Positions 8,165 to 16,697 of a DNA stretch of 64,000 nt are shown here, piece after piece. The DNA is taken from positions 1 through 64,000 of the forward strand of contig JAFIFY010000093.1 in assembly GCA_020831765.1 (NCBI GenBank), given 5' to 3'. The translations under genes were made by a program, and so were the position numbers. Source of the DNA: Phycisphaeraceae bacterium (GTDB lineage Bacteria > Planctomycetota > Phycisphaerae > Phycisphaerales > Phycisphaeraceae). Position 1 is the first letter of the stretch. Each line of letters opens with the position of its first letter. The notes under the pieces are model-generated. The model did no database searches and was not told where the DNA came from. It saw only the letters and a program-made list of their open reading frames with translations.

Positions 8165-9226
8165 TTACCAGACCCGGGCGTTGCCCAGCCCTTCCCAGAT
8201 GTGGCTGCGGATTTCCTGCACGACGCGCTCGGCGGCCTCGACCGCCGCGTAGCCCGCCTGCCCGTCCACGGCCGGCGGTGTCCGGTCGCGAACCGCGGCC
8301 AGAAAGCTGGCCAGTTCGGCGGTCAGCGGGTCATCGTGTTCGCCCTCGGGCAGGTCCATCATCAGTTTGTTGATATTGACCAGGTTGGAGTAATCGACGT
8401 TGGAGAGGTCCGCGCCGCTGGCCAGCTGTTCGCGCAGCTTGATGAAAGCTTCCTGATTGGCCGATTTGCTGATGATGATGCCGGTTCGCTGTTGATAGTC
8501 CAGGCTGACATAGGCCGTCTCGTTGAACAGGCGAAGTCGTCGGTAGGTGTCGAACGCCAGCCTGCTGGCGGTGATGTTGGCCACGCAGCCGTTGGTGAAC
8601 TCGATGCGGGCGTTGGCGATATCTTCGTACTGGCCCAGCACGGCGACGCCGGTGGCATCCAGCCGCTCGATGCTGGAATTGGCCAGCATCAGCACGATGT
8701 CCAGATCGTGGATCATCAGGTCCATGACCACGCCGACATCCAGGGCGCGGAAAACCATGGGGCTGACTCGATGCACTTCGATGAAGCGCGGCGGAATTTT
8801 CATCGCCGCCACGGCCCGCACGGCGGGATTGAATCGCTCGGTGTGCCCGACTTGCAGCACCACATCCCGTTGACGGGCCAACTCGGCCAGTTCATGAGCT
8901 TCCTGCACGGTGGGGGCGAGCGGTTTTTCGACCAGGCACGCGATGCCGCGCTCCAGAAGCGGCGTGGCCGAATGCTTGTGGCGGCTGGTGGGCACGGCGA
9001 TGCTGGCGGCGGTCAGGTCGGGGAAATCGGCCAGCATGGGCTCGATGTCCTGGTAATGCTTGCAGCCGTATTCATCGGCGATCGTCGCGGCGCGATCAGG
9101 GTTCTGATCAACAACCGCCACGAGGTCGGCTTCCTGTAGCTTGGCGTAGGTTCGGGCGTGGTGGCGGCCCATCCGCCCGACGCCCACCACGGCCACCTGC
9201 AAACGATCGGAAGCGGTCTTGCTCAT
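8165..9226 (-). CDS. Gfo/Idh/MocA family NAD(P)-dependent oxidoreductase
   Basis: This 353-residue protein is a sugar- or inositol-type dehydrogenase. An N-terminal Rossmann fold is shown by VAVVGVGRMGRHHARTYAKL (GxGxxG) at about residues 10-30. The family signature EKPLAPTVQEA contains the active-site Lys. The C-terminal alpha/beta domain includes MDLMIHDLDIVL, where the His is the usual catalytic-site His. The chosen ATG at 9226 starts just before the dinucleotide fold; upstream in-frame sequence has no family features. MDLMIHDLD and the overall length resemble UDP-N-acetylglucosamine 3-dehydrogenase-like members, but the substrate cannot be assigned from sequence alone. The gene diverges from the ATP-grasp gene across a 151-nt gap. 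Confidence 0.85.
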   Translation of the reverse strand: MSKTASDRLQVAVVGVGRMGRHHARTYAKLQEADLVAVVDQNPDRAATIADEYGCKHYQDIEPMLADFPDLTAASIAVPTSRHKHSATPLLERGIACLVEKPLAPTVQEAHELAELARQRDVVLQVGHTERFNPAVRAVAAMKIPPRFIEVHRVSPMVFRALDVGVVMDLMIHDLDIVLMLANSSIERLDATGVAVLGQYEDIANARIEFTNGCVANITASRLAFDTYRRLRLFNETAYVSLDYQQRTGIIISKSANQEAFIKLREQLASGADLSNVDYSNLVNINKLMMDLPEGEHDDPLTAELASFLAAVRDRTPPAVDGQAGYAAVEAAERVVQEIRSHIWEGLGNARVW

Positions 9227-9377
9227 GGTTCGTATCCTAACCGAATCATCATGACCGGGAGGCTTGCGGCCGATGATGGGCGACGGGCCCCCCGGGGGCG
9301 TTACCCCCACCGGATGGCCGATGATCCGGCCGGATCGTTGCCGCTCGTGAACCCCGCTGGTAGTCTCTGAATCCTGT

Positions 9378-10469
9378 TTGAACCCCTCCGAGGAATCGGC
9401 GCTGAGTAAGACCTGCAACATCCTGATTTCTTCGGCGGGTCGCCGGGTGGCGCTGGCCAGGCTCTGTCGAAACGTACTCGATGAACTGGGCCTGTCGGGG
9501 ATGGTTCTGGCCACGGACATGTCCCCATGGTCGGCCGCATATCACGATGTGGACCGCGCCTTTGCCGTCCGGCGATGCACCGATGAATCCTTTGTGCCCG
9601 ACATGCTCAAACTTTGCCGTGAGCACGAGGTCCGGCTGCTGATCCCGACGATCGATACCGAACTGCCCGTGCTGGCCGAGGCGCGCGGCGTGTTTGAAGA
9701 ACAGGGAACGGTGGTGCTCGTGCCCGATCCGCGCATCGTCTCCATCGCCCGCGATAAGCGGCTGACCCATCAATGGCTGACGGCCGCGGGCCTGCCGACG
9801 GTTCGGCAGGGCGAAGTCGATGTTGTGCTGGCGCGACCGGAGGAATGGACGTTTCCCGTATTCATCAAGCCGGTTGCCGGCAGTGGCTCAGGCGGCATCG
9901 GCGTGGCATCCGATGTTCGGCACCTTGAGGCCCTGGCATCGCGCGGCGAAATGATTGTGCAGAGCATGGCGCGCGGGGTGGAGTATTCTCTGGATGTGTT
10001 TCACGATCTGGAAGGTCGTTGCCGCGCTGTCGTGCCGCGCCGTCGGATCGAAACCCGCGCCGGTGAAATCAGTAAGGGGGTTACCGAGCGCATGCCTTCG
10101 CTGGAAGCCCTGGCCAGGGAAGCGATCGAATCGATCGAAGCCCATGCGTTGCGCACCTCAACCGTCGGAGCGTCGGACGATGTGGCCAGATCGGCGATGC
10201 TTCCTCTCTTTCGCGGGGTGACCAATCTTCAGGTTTTCGTCGATTCACAAACCGGCCGATTCCAGATCATTGAACTCAACGCTCGCTTCCCCGGCGGTTA
10301 CCCATTGACGCATCATGCTGGTGGCTGCTATTTGACCTGGATCGTGATGCAGGTGATGGGTATGGCGCTGCCTCAACTGCTTCCGGAATGGCGCGAGGGT
10401 GTGGCGATGCTTCGCTTCGATGATGCGGTCTTCACCACGATCGATCAAATCGAACGGCCGAAAGCCTGA
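9378..10469 (+). CDS. ATP-grasp family ligase (CarB-like carboxylate-amine ligase)
   Basis: This 363-residue protein has an ATP-grasp architecture. The N-terminal pre-ATP-grasp domain begins NILISSAGRRVALARL. The central ATP-binding lobe has PVFIKPVAGSGSGGIGVA (Lys plus glycine loop) and the C-terminal metal site is QIIELNARFPGGYPLTHHAGG (E-x-N-x-R). The pattern matches carbamoyl-phosphate-synthase-like ATP-grasp proteins that join a carboxylate to an amine through an acyl phosphate. The substrate is unknown. No ATG fits the N-terminus, so a TTG at 9378 is assigned with low certainty. The 3' end is 7 nt from the convergent ClpP-like gene. Confidence 0.75.
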   Translation: MNPSEESALSKTCNILISSAGRRVALARLCRNVLDELGLSGMVLATDMSPWSAAYHDVDRAFAVRRCTDESFVPDMLKLCREHEVRLLIPTIDTELPVLAEARGVFEEQGTVVLVPDPRIVSIARDKRLTHQWLTAAGLPTVRQGEVDVVLARPEEWTFPVFIKPVAGSGSGGIGVASDVRHLEALASRGEMIVQSMARGVEYSLDVFHDLEGRCRAVVPRRRIETRAGEISKGVTERMPSLEALAREAIESIEAHALRTSTVGASDDVARSAMLPLFRGVTNLQVFVDSQTGRFQIIELNARFPGGYPLTHHAGGCYLTWIVMQVMGMALPQLLPEWREGVAMLRFDDAVFTTIDQIERPKA

Positions 10470-10476
10470 CGGCCGG

Positions 10477-11808
10477 CTATCTCCGCCGCATTTCGCGCTG
10501 GAAGTCACGAATGTTGTCCAGCGTTCGATCGATGCTCTCGCGGATCTCCCCGGGCGGATCGGGGAACTCTTCCTGGATGCGCGCCGCAAGATGCGGATGG
10601 CGTTCGGCCATGTTTTCCAGCCGGACCACGATTGTCCGGAGCAAGCCCAGTGCCCGCTGCGCGCCGGAGAAATCATCGGGCTCGATACGATTCAGGGCTT
10701 CATAGGCACGGGTGAAATCACGAACCATCACATCGAATTGCCTGCCGGCCTGACGGATGGTCTGCTGATGGCGTTGGGCCAGCGAACGCCCCGCATCGCC
10801 CGCATCCCGCCACCGCTCATGGCCCAGGGCCTTGCCCAGTTCCTCGTAACCGGTGATGACGCCGTCCACGGCCCGGAACTCGCGTGCTCGATCGGCGGTC
10901 AATGTCAGCGGTTGGCCCGGTTCGACGATGCGCTCCGGTCCCGGGGCATCGGCGTCGAGGTCGGCCTCCGGTTTGGCTGGATGCCACGTCTGCCCGCCTC
11001 CCGCGCTTCCGCTGCGCCATAGCTCCACGCGCGGATCGACGATCGCTTCACCGATCAGCGGCTCACGACCCGCCGCGACCAGCGCGCTGCGAACCCGGTT
11101 TCGATAACCCGAGGCGAGACGCTCGGGCATCGGAAAATCTGTCATGGCATGGCCATCCGGTGTTGATGGGGCAGCGCCCAGGGTCGAGCCTTCCATCATG
11201 AAGGTGTGTTTCGCTGAAAGCGCAAGCACCGCCGCGGCCGAGACCGCATGCCGCTTGACGAGGATGACCACCTTGGGATGGTCCTCCTGCTGATTGATCC
11301 GCTCAAGCAGGTCGAGCATCTCGAACAACTCGCCGGCCATCCCGCCCGGGCTGGTCAGTTCAATGACGACGGTCCCGACGTTGTCCCTTCGGGCCAGCGC
11401 GAAAGCCGACTCCATGAAGGATCGGGTCAGCTCGACGCCGATTGTCCCTTCCATCGGTACCACGAGATATCGGGGTGAATCGTCGGGCTCCTCGGATGTC
11501 GGCTCCGGGGCTGGGGCATCGTCCGAGGGGGGCGAGTCCTGGGGTATTGGGGTGGGAGCTTGCGTCGGTGTTTGGGATCGGCTGACGACCACTTCCTCGA
11601 CTTCGTGGAGCGGGAATGTCCGTCGAGCGACCATGCCACCGCTGCGAATCTCGAATATCACCTCCCGCGCATCGCGCGAAATCAGCCTGCCTTCGAATGC
11701 GCGGCCGTCACGGAGCCGAATCGTGTCGGATGCGGTGGCGACATCCACCGCCAGGATCAGGCAAACGAAAGCACAGACATGGAAGGCTGCCGGGAACTTG
11801 CGATTCAT
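10477..11808 (-). CDS. Exported ClpP/NfeD-like serine protease domain protein
   Basis: The product is about 443 residues with an N-terminal signal sequence (NRKFPAAFHVCAFVCLILAVDVATA). A small beta domain (DTIRLRDGRAFEGRLISRDAREVIFEI) follows, then a Pro/Ser/Glu linker. A crotonase-fold protease domain then contains VVIELTSPGGMAGELFEMLDLL and HAVSAAAVLALSAKHTFM. The Ser in AVSAAA (Ser190 from this start) is the likely nucleophile of the NfeD/SppA/ClpP class. The C-terminal region is helical and charged. The NfeD OB-fold and its membrane helices are not evident, so this is not a full NfeD. The protease would act outside the cytoplasmic membrane. Two in-frame ATGs (11820, 11808) are possible. 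Confidence 0.65.
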   Translation of the reverse strand: MNRKFPAAFHVCAFVCLILAVDVATASDTIRLRDGRAFEGRLISRDAREVIFEIRSGGMVARRTFPLHEVEEVVVSRSQTPTQAPTPIPQDSPPSDDAPAPEPTSEEPDDSPRYLVVPMEGTIGVELTRSFMESAFALARRDNVGTVVIELTSPGGMAGELFEMLDLLERINQQEDHPKVVILVKRHAVSAAAVLALSAKHTFMMEGSTLGAAPSTPDGHAMTDFPMPERLASGYRNRVRSALVAAGREPLIGEAIVDPRVELWRSGSAGGGQTWHPAKPEADLDADAPGPERIVEPGQPLTLTADRAREFRAVDGVITGYEELGKALGHERWRDAGDAGRSLAQRHQQTIRQAGRQFDVMVRDFTRAYEALNRIEPDDFSGAQRALGLLRTIVVRLENMAERHPHLAARIQEEFPDPPGEIRESIDRTLDNIRDFQREMRRR

Positions 11809-12075
11809 GCATGTGGTCATGGTTCGGCGACTTTACGGTGGGATCGGGGCAGCGCCTGTGCGACGACCCTGAATCGTATCGCCGCAATGAGGCTGATCCA
11901 AGCCTTATTCCCGGCTGGATGGATTCCCTGCGTGGTTTGCCGGGCTTGGACCTGGGGGTTCGGATGGTCGGCGGTCAAGGCGGCAGGGGATAAACGCCTG
12001 CTTTCGATACGTTTAGCGATCGCGTGTGGTTTTGGTCCGCTGGGTTCTCGTGCCCTGCGTGATATGGTGTTGTAC

Positions 12076-12705
12076 ATGGATATACCCATCATGTTGAACG
12101 TGCGGGGTCGTCGCTGCCTGGTAATCGGTGCGGGGAAGGTCGGTCGTCGACGCGCCAGAATGCTGAGCGAAGCGGGGGCGAAGGTCGCGGTGGTCGATCC
12201 CCGTCTGCCCGTGGAGTTGGCCGATGAAGGCATCGAATGTCAACAGCGCAGGTTTGAGCCGAGCGATCTTCACGGGGCATTCCTGGTTGTCTGCGCGACG
12301 GATGATCCAGTGGTCAACGGTAAGGCCGGTGAGCTTGCGGGCGAACTGGGCATTTTGGTGAATCGCGCCGATCTTCCTGGGGAAGGCGATGTTCAAGTTC
12401 TGGCCCACCAGACGGTTGGGCCGTTTACGGTTTGTGTTCATTCCGGAGGCGCTGGAGCGCCATTGGCCGCGCGGCTGGGCCGAGAGCTGGCCGCAAGCGT
12501 CGATTCGCGACTGCTTGAGTATGCCCAGCACATCCAACGCATGCGTGAGGAAGCAGCCCGGCTGAACCAACCGATCGACCTGGTGTTTCTGGCATCGCAA
12601 GTGGCATTGGACACGTTCAGGCAGGGGGGCGCTGAAGCGCTGGAGCGGGCGCATCGTGATCAGCTTCATCCACATGGCGATCAAGGCGCTCAGGCACCAG
12701 GCTGA
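12076..12705 (+). CDS. Siroheme synthase N-terminal-type dehydrogenase/ferrochelatase (Met8/CysG-N like)
   Basis: The 209-residue protein starts MDIPIMLNVRGRRCLVIGAGKVGRRRARML, the NAD-binding GxGxVGxRR of precorrin-2 dehydrogenase/sirohydrochlorin ferrochelatase. VVDPRLP, the ATDDPVVN segment with the family Asp, and LVNRADLPGEGDV follow. The later TVCVHSGGAGAPLAARLGREL is the usual dimerisation and phosphoserine-like region. The role would be oxidation of precorrin-2 to sirohydrochlorin and iron insertion to give siroheme. No uroporphyrinogen methyltransferase domain is attached. The C-terminal ~20 residues are His/Gln-rich and unlike the family, so a small 3' frameshift is possible. An upstream ATG at 12064 is an alternative start. 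Confidence 0.8.
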   Translation: MDIPIMLNVRGRRCLVIGAGKVGRRRARMLSEAGAKVAVVDPRLPVELADEGIECQQRRFEPSDLHGAFLVVCATDDPVVNGKAGELAGELGILVNRADLPGEGDVQVLAHQTVGPFTVCVHSGGAGAPLAARLGRELAASVDSRLLEYAQHIQRMREEAARLNQPIDLVFLASQVALDTFRQGGAEALERAHRDQLHPHGDQGAQAPG

Positions 12706-12857
12706 TCTCACTGTCGGGAAGGTTTTGAGGAAAGCACGCGGTGGGATGAAGGTCGCGGAAACCTCGTGCTGGGCAGGGTTCCTATCTGTCCTGACTTCAG
12801 CAACGGCTTATAATCCCTGGGTTCGAAGCGTGCCGTAAGGCCATCGGGAACTTAGCA

Positions 12858-13862
12858 ATGAAGACCACCGCGTATGCCGCTGCCGGGCCCGGGCAACCCC
12901 TCGAACCTTGTCGAATCGAGCTGGAGCCACTGCGGCCTGACCAGATTCGAATCGAGGTGACCCATTGCGGGGTGTGTCACAGTGATCTGCATATGCTCAA
13001 GGACGACTGGGGCATGAGTAAATTTCCGCTGGTGGCCGGTCACGAGGTGGTGGGTAATGTGATCGAGGTGGGGGACAAGGTCGAGCGGCTCAAGCGTGGT
13101 CAGCGCGTGGGCGTGGGCTGGCAGAGCGGCTGCTGCGGCGGCTGTGAATGCTGCCAGGCGGGCGATGAGCATTTCTGTCCATCGATGGAGAGCACTTGCG
13201 TACATCGCCACGGAGGATTTGCCCATCATGTTCAGGTTCAGGATCGGCTGGCGATTCCCTTGCCCGAATCCCTGGACAGCGCCACGGCAGCGCCACTGCT
13301 CTGCTCGGGCATCACGATCTACAACCCGCTGATTGAAGCCGATGTGAAGCGCAACACCCGCGTGGGCATCATGGGCATCGGCGGATTGGGGCATCTTGGC
13401 TTGCAGTTCGCCCACGCCATGGGTGCTCGAACGATCGCGATTTCTTCCTCACCCCACAAGGCCAGGGAGGCCCGGGATTTTGGTGCCTCGGAGTTCGTGT
13501 TATCGACCGATCTGGCCCAGATGAAGTCGCTCCGCGGCTCGCTGGACCTGCTGCTGAGCACGATCATGGTGGATTGGGACTGGGCCGGCCTGCTCGGTCT
13601 GCTTCGGCCGCGCGGCCGCTTGTGGCTCCTGGGGCCGCCGCCTTCGCCGCTGACCATCCCCGCCTTCGCCCTGATCGGCGGCCAGCGATCGGTCACCGGT
13701 AGCCCGATCGGCAGCCCGGGTCGAATCGTCCAGATGCTCGAATTCGCCATGCATCACGGCATCAGCCCGGCCATCGAGCCGGTGCCGTTTGATCGAATCA
13801 ACCAAGCCATCGAGCGAGCCGGGCAGGGCAAGGTGCGTTACCAGACTGTTCTGCACCATTGA
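12858..13862 (+). CDS. Zinc-dependent alcohol dehydrogenase (cinnamyl alcohol dehydrogenase-like)
   Basis: The product is 334 residues long, a medium-chain NADP-type aldehyde reductase/alcohol dehydrogenase. The catalytic zinc motif is THCGVCHSDLHMLKDDWG, then AGHEVVGNVIEVG. The structural zinc cluster is GCCGGCECCQAGDEHFC. The nucleotide-binding motif is GIMGIGGLGHLGLQFAHAMG. This order matches the YahK/AdhC/CAD branch that reduces a broad range of aldehydes. An exact TATAAT at 12809-12814, about 40 nt upstream of the ATG, may be the -10 of its promoter, although no good -35 was seen. The gene is separate from its neighbours. Confidence 0.88.
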   Translation: MKTTAYAAAGPGQPLEPCRIELEPLRPDQIRIEVTHCGVCHSDLHMLKDDWGMSKFPLVAGHEVVGNVIEVGDKVERLKRGQRVGVGWQSGCCGGCECCQAGDEHFCPSMESTCVHRHGGFAHHVQVQDRLAIPLPESLDSATAAPLLCSGITIYNPLIEADVKRNTRVGIMGIGGLGHLGLQFAHAMGARTIAISSSPHKAREARDFGASEFVLSTDLAQMKSLRGSLDLLLSTIMVDWDWAGLLGLLRPRGRLWLLGPPPSPLTIPAFALIGGQRSVTGSPIGSPGRIVQMLEFAMHHGISPAIEPVPFDRINQAIERAGQGKVRYQTVLHH

Positions 13863-13962
13863 CTGGGGCGATTGGGCATCGGCGCAAATGTGGCGGGTTC
13901 GGGGCGGCTGATGTCTCGGGCGGCCTCGAGCTGGCGTTTCAGGGCGGCCGGGCAGGTTCGCT

Positions 13963-14436
13963 ATGATGCACGGACAGTCGTTCTTGAACCCGCGACAGGG
14001 TCCGCCCGATGATGGAGCCTTGGTCTTGGTTGATGAATCCAGTCAGGTCGGTGAACGGAGAACCAGTCAGCGTGAGGCCATTACGGCGGCGATCCGCCAG
14101 TCCAAAGGTCCGCTGGCTGTCGAGGAGATTCTGCACCGTGCTCGCAAGATGACGCGGACACTGGGCATCGCCACCGTTTATCGAACCCTGAAACTGCTGA
14201 CCGAATCCGGCCAGGTTCATGCCCTGACGTTGTCGGATGGCCAGATTCGGTATGAGGCGGCCGACCTCGGGCATCATCACCACTTTCACTGCCGCGCCTG
14301 CGGCAGGGTCTTTGACCTGCCGGGTTGCCCGATCAAGCGAATCGAGCAGGATATTCCCGTACCCGAGGGCTTTCAGATCGAGGATCACGAGTTGACCCTT
14401 AACGGACTATGCGCTGCGTGCGCAGCTTCGGACTGA
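13963..14436 (+). CDS. Fur-family metal-dependent transcriptional regulator
   Basis: The product is up to 157 residues. A winged-helix DNA-binding domain (QREAITAAIRQSKGPLAVEEILHRAR...GIATVYRTLKLLTESGQV) is followed by the metal-binding dimerisation domain with HHHHFHCRACGRVFDLPGC and a second CxxC (LCAACAASD). The two CxxC pairs form the structural zinc site of Fur/Zur/PerR proteins. Whether it senses iron, zinc or peroxide cannot be read from sequence. The first 25 residues are unlike the family, so translation may start later (a TTG near 14018 follows GGAG). A TATGAT at the annotated ATG could instead be a promoter element. Confidence 0.85.
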   Translation: MMHGQSFLNPRQGPPDDGALVLVDESSQVGERRTSQREAITAAIRQSKGPLAVEEILHRARKMTRTLGIATVYRTLKLLTESGQVHALTLSDGQIRYEAADLGHHHHFHCRACGRVFDLPGCPIKRIEQDIPVPEGFQIEDHELTLNGLCAACAASD

Positions 14437-14512
14437 CGATCCACCATGCGATGCCGTCCACTGGCGGCACGGTATGCGGCCAGTAATCCGCAAGCCTGAC
14501 CGGGAGTCTGGC

Positions 14513-15094
14513 ATGAAATCCGCATCAGGGCGAACCATCGAACTGTGGGCCGGGTTGATGGTCGTGTGGCTGATCGCGGTCGCGTCGATCGGTTGTGCCG
14601 GCAATGGTGCGCCGGCGGAAACAGCGCGGCAAGACGACGCCCCGGCCAATGCCGATCAGGCCGAAGCCTGGACCGAGGCATCGCGGGAGGCCGAACCGCC
14701 GGTCGCGCATCAGGTCTGGGTGTTGCGTCATGGTGAGGATGCGGGGCCGGACCGCTCCCTGACGCCGCGCGGCCGTGAGCAGGCGGCTCGCGCGGCCGAA
14801 CAGGTCGTCGATCTTGAAGGACTTCGAATTCTTTCGTCGCCTCGCCTCCGCTGCCGGCAGACCGCACGGATCGTGCGGGGCCTCGTGCCCAGAGCCACGC
14901 TCGAGGAGGTGGAATGGTTGGATTACATGCAGCCGTTGCCGGATGACTGGTGGGAAACCGTCAATAAGGAAACCAATGCCCCGGCGACACTGCTGGTCAC
15001 GCACCAGCCGGTCGTTGCGCGGATGCTGCGGGAGCGCGGCCGCGAGGGCCAGGCCGTGGGCCATGCATTCATTGCGCGGATCGATGATCCCTGA
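14513..15094 (+). CDS. Histidine phosphatase (SixA/phosphoglycerate mutase-like) lipoprotein
   Basis: The product is 193 residues. A hydrophobic N-terminal segment ends in VASIGC, a plausible lipobox that would anchor the protein to the membrane. An Ala/Glu-rich linker follows. The phosphatase domain opens VWVLRHGEDAGPDRSLTPRGREQA, the RHG motif with catalytic His and the LTxxGxxQA helix. It continues with LSSPRLRCRQTA (second Arg) and TLLVTHQPVV (second catalytic His), which match SixA-type enzymes. Membrane attachment is unusual for SixA and suggests an extracytoplasmic phosphate ester substrate (inference). The gene follows fur by 76 nt on the same strand. Confidence 0.75.
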   Translation: MKSASGRTIELWAGLMVVWLIAVASIGCAGNGAPAETARQDDAPANADQAEAWTEASREAEPPVAHQVWVLRHGEDAGPDRSLTPRGREQAARAAEQVVDLEGLRILSSPRLRCRQTARIVRGLVPRATLEEVEWLDYMQPLPDDWWETVNKETNAPATLLVTHQPVVARMLRERGREGQAVGHAFIARIDDP

Positions 15095-15141
15095 ACCGAT
15101 GTGCCGCTGTGTTATGATCGCGGCCGAAAGGTGGATGAATC

Positions 15142-15394
15142 ATGGCAAATTCGGATCAAGCCGGTCAGGGGATGCGTCTGGCGACCAAGCTGAAGAGCCG
15201 GCATCGCCATCGTCTCTTTGTTGGTACTGATCATTATTCTGCAGAACACCGAGACCGTGACCACTCGGCTGTTGTTTGTGCAGATCTCAATGCCCCGGGC
15301 ACTGCTGCTGATCGTCATGCTGGCGGTCGGGTTCGGTGTGGGCTCGCTGCTGACCGGGTCGATCTATCGTCGCCGGGAACGGCTCGGCGAGTGA
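15142..15394 (+). pseudogene. LapA-domain (DUF1049-like) small membrane protein gene with an apparent +1 frameshift
   Basis: An AGGTGG ribosome site precedes ATG 15142. The first 18 codons (MANSDQAGQGMRLATKLK) have the basic N-terminus of a LapA-like protein. The hydrophobic part lies in another frame: from 15197 it reads AGIAIVSLLVLIIILQNTE, then MPRALLLIVMLAVGFGVGSLL and a basic tail YRRRERLGE ending at TGA 15392-15394. The QNTE motif between two membrane segments is characteristic of LapA proteins. Skipping one base at about 15194-15196 joins the halves into an ~83-residue protein. The downstream frame has no start that would keep the first membrane helix. It is either a mutation, a sequence error or recoding. 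Confidence 0.65.
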
Positions 15395-15648
15395 TGGGTT
15401 CACGCTTGGTCCCGGACGGGCAGGATTAATCGGAAAAGGGAATCTTGAAGTGTTTGGGTAGGGGTGCGGGGGACGAATCCGCAACGTCAATATCCACGGT
15501 CGAACAAGGCTGATGGGAGCGGGGCCGATTTGCCGATGTACTCAAGGCGTTGGGGCGGGCAGTCGCTACCATGGCGCGCCGGCCGAGGACGTTGCGCGGG
15601 AAACCGGGTGCGGTTTCCTTGAATCACACTTTGGAGCGACCAGAACCC

Positions 15649-16440
15649 ATGTTGGGACCGATTAAAAGGGCTTGTCGAGGAGTCTTTCATCGCCTGGGCT
15701 ATGACATTGTCGAGCGCAAGCCGGCCAAGCCGGCTGAGCAGCGCCGATATCCCCCCGATTTTTCCGATGAAGAGATCGAGACGCTCAAGAAGGTCGAGCC
15801 GTATTCGATGACCGGCATCGATCGGCTCTGCATCATGACCCGTGTGGCTCGATATATCGTGGATGGGGATATCCCCGGCGACTGTGTCGAGTGCGGGGTC
15901 TGGCGCGGGGGCAGCATGATGGCGGTGGCCTACACGCTGCTGGCGATGGGCCGGGGCGATCGCGACCTCCATCTCTACGACACCTACACCGGCATGGTCG
16001 AGCCCAGCGAGGCGGATGTCGATCACACCGGTAAGCAGGCCAAGGACAAATATCAGCAGCTTCGCCGCGATGATGGCGGCTCGGAATGGTGCATTGCTTC
16101 GCGTGGCGAGGTGGAGCACAATCTGGCCGCGACGGGGTATGACATGAGCCGGGTTCACCTGATCGAGGGCCGCGTCGAGGATACGATCCCCCAATCAGCG
16201 CCCGAGCGGATCGCGATCCTGCGGTTGGATACCGATTGGTATGAATCCACCCGCCACGAACTGGAGCACCTTTTCCCCCGCCTCAGTCCCGGGGGTGTGT
16301 TGATCGTCGATGATTACGGGCACTGGCAGGGCCAGCGCAAGGCTGTGGATGAATATATCCAGCAGAACAAGCTCAAGCTGATGCTCTGCCGGATCGATCC
16401 CTACGCCCGCATGGCGATCAAACTGCCGGACGAGGTGTAG
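15649..16440 (+). CDS. TylF/MycF-type O-methyltransferase
   Basis: The product is 263 residues from ATG 15649; upstream in-frame sequence lacks family features. It belongs to the macrocin-O-methyltransferase-like, SAM- and metal-dependent family. Visible motifs are GDCVECGVWRGGSMM (SAM-binding loop), DLHLYDTYTGM, RIAILRLDTDWYESTRHELEHLFPRLSPGGVLIVDDYGHW (metal-binding DTDWY and DDYG) and a C-terminal KLMLCRIDPYARMAIK. In known enzymes the substrates are sugar hydroxyls of macrolides; in bacteria of this type surface polysaccharide or glycan decoration is equally likely. It stands alone with no glycosyltransferase neighbours. Confidence 0.85.
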   Translation: MLGPIKRACRGVFHRLGYDIVERKPAKPAEQRRYPPDFSDEEIETLKKVEPYSMTGIDRLCIMTRVARYIVDGDIPGDCVECGVWRGGSMMAVAYTLLAMGRGDRDLHLYDTYTGMVEPSEADVDHTGKQAKDKYQQLRRDDGGSEWCIASRGEVEHNLAATGYDMSRVHLIEGRVEDTIPQSAPERIAILRLDTDWYESTRHELEHLFPRLSPGGVLIVDDYGHWQGQRKAVDEYIQQNKLKLMLCRIDPYARMAIKLPDEV

Positions 16441-16697
16441 ACTCGGCTGATTGAGGTTGCTCGTTTTTTGGATCAGAACGTTGCGCGTGCGGTGCGGTCC
16501 GTTGCGGCGATATCTCTGCGCTTCCCATACTGACGGCTTGTTTTGCGTCACCACAGAGCATTCCAGCCATCGCGCTCCGCGGGGCTGAACCTCAGGGCAT
16601 TGGCGATGAGGCTAAAATGCCGGCGTTCGGCTCGTTGTGCGGCTTTTCCGGCCACGGTCCGGTTCGCCGCGCTTCGCCTGCCTGAGGAGAATTCTTC

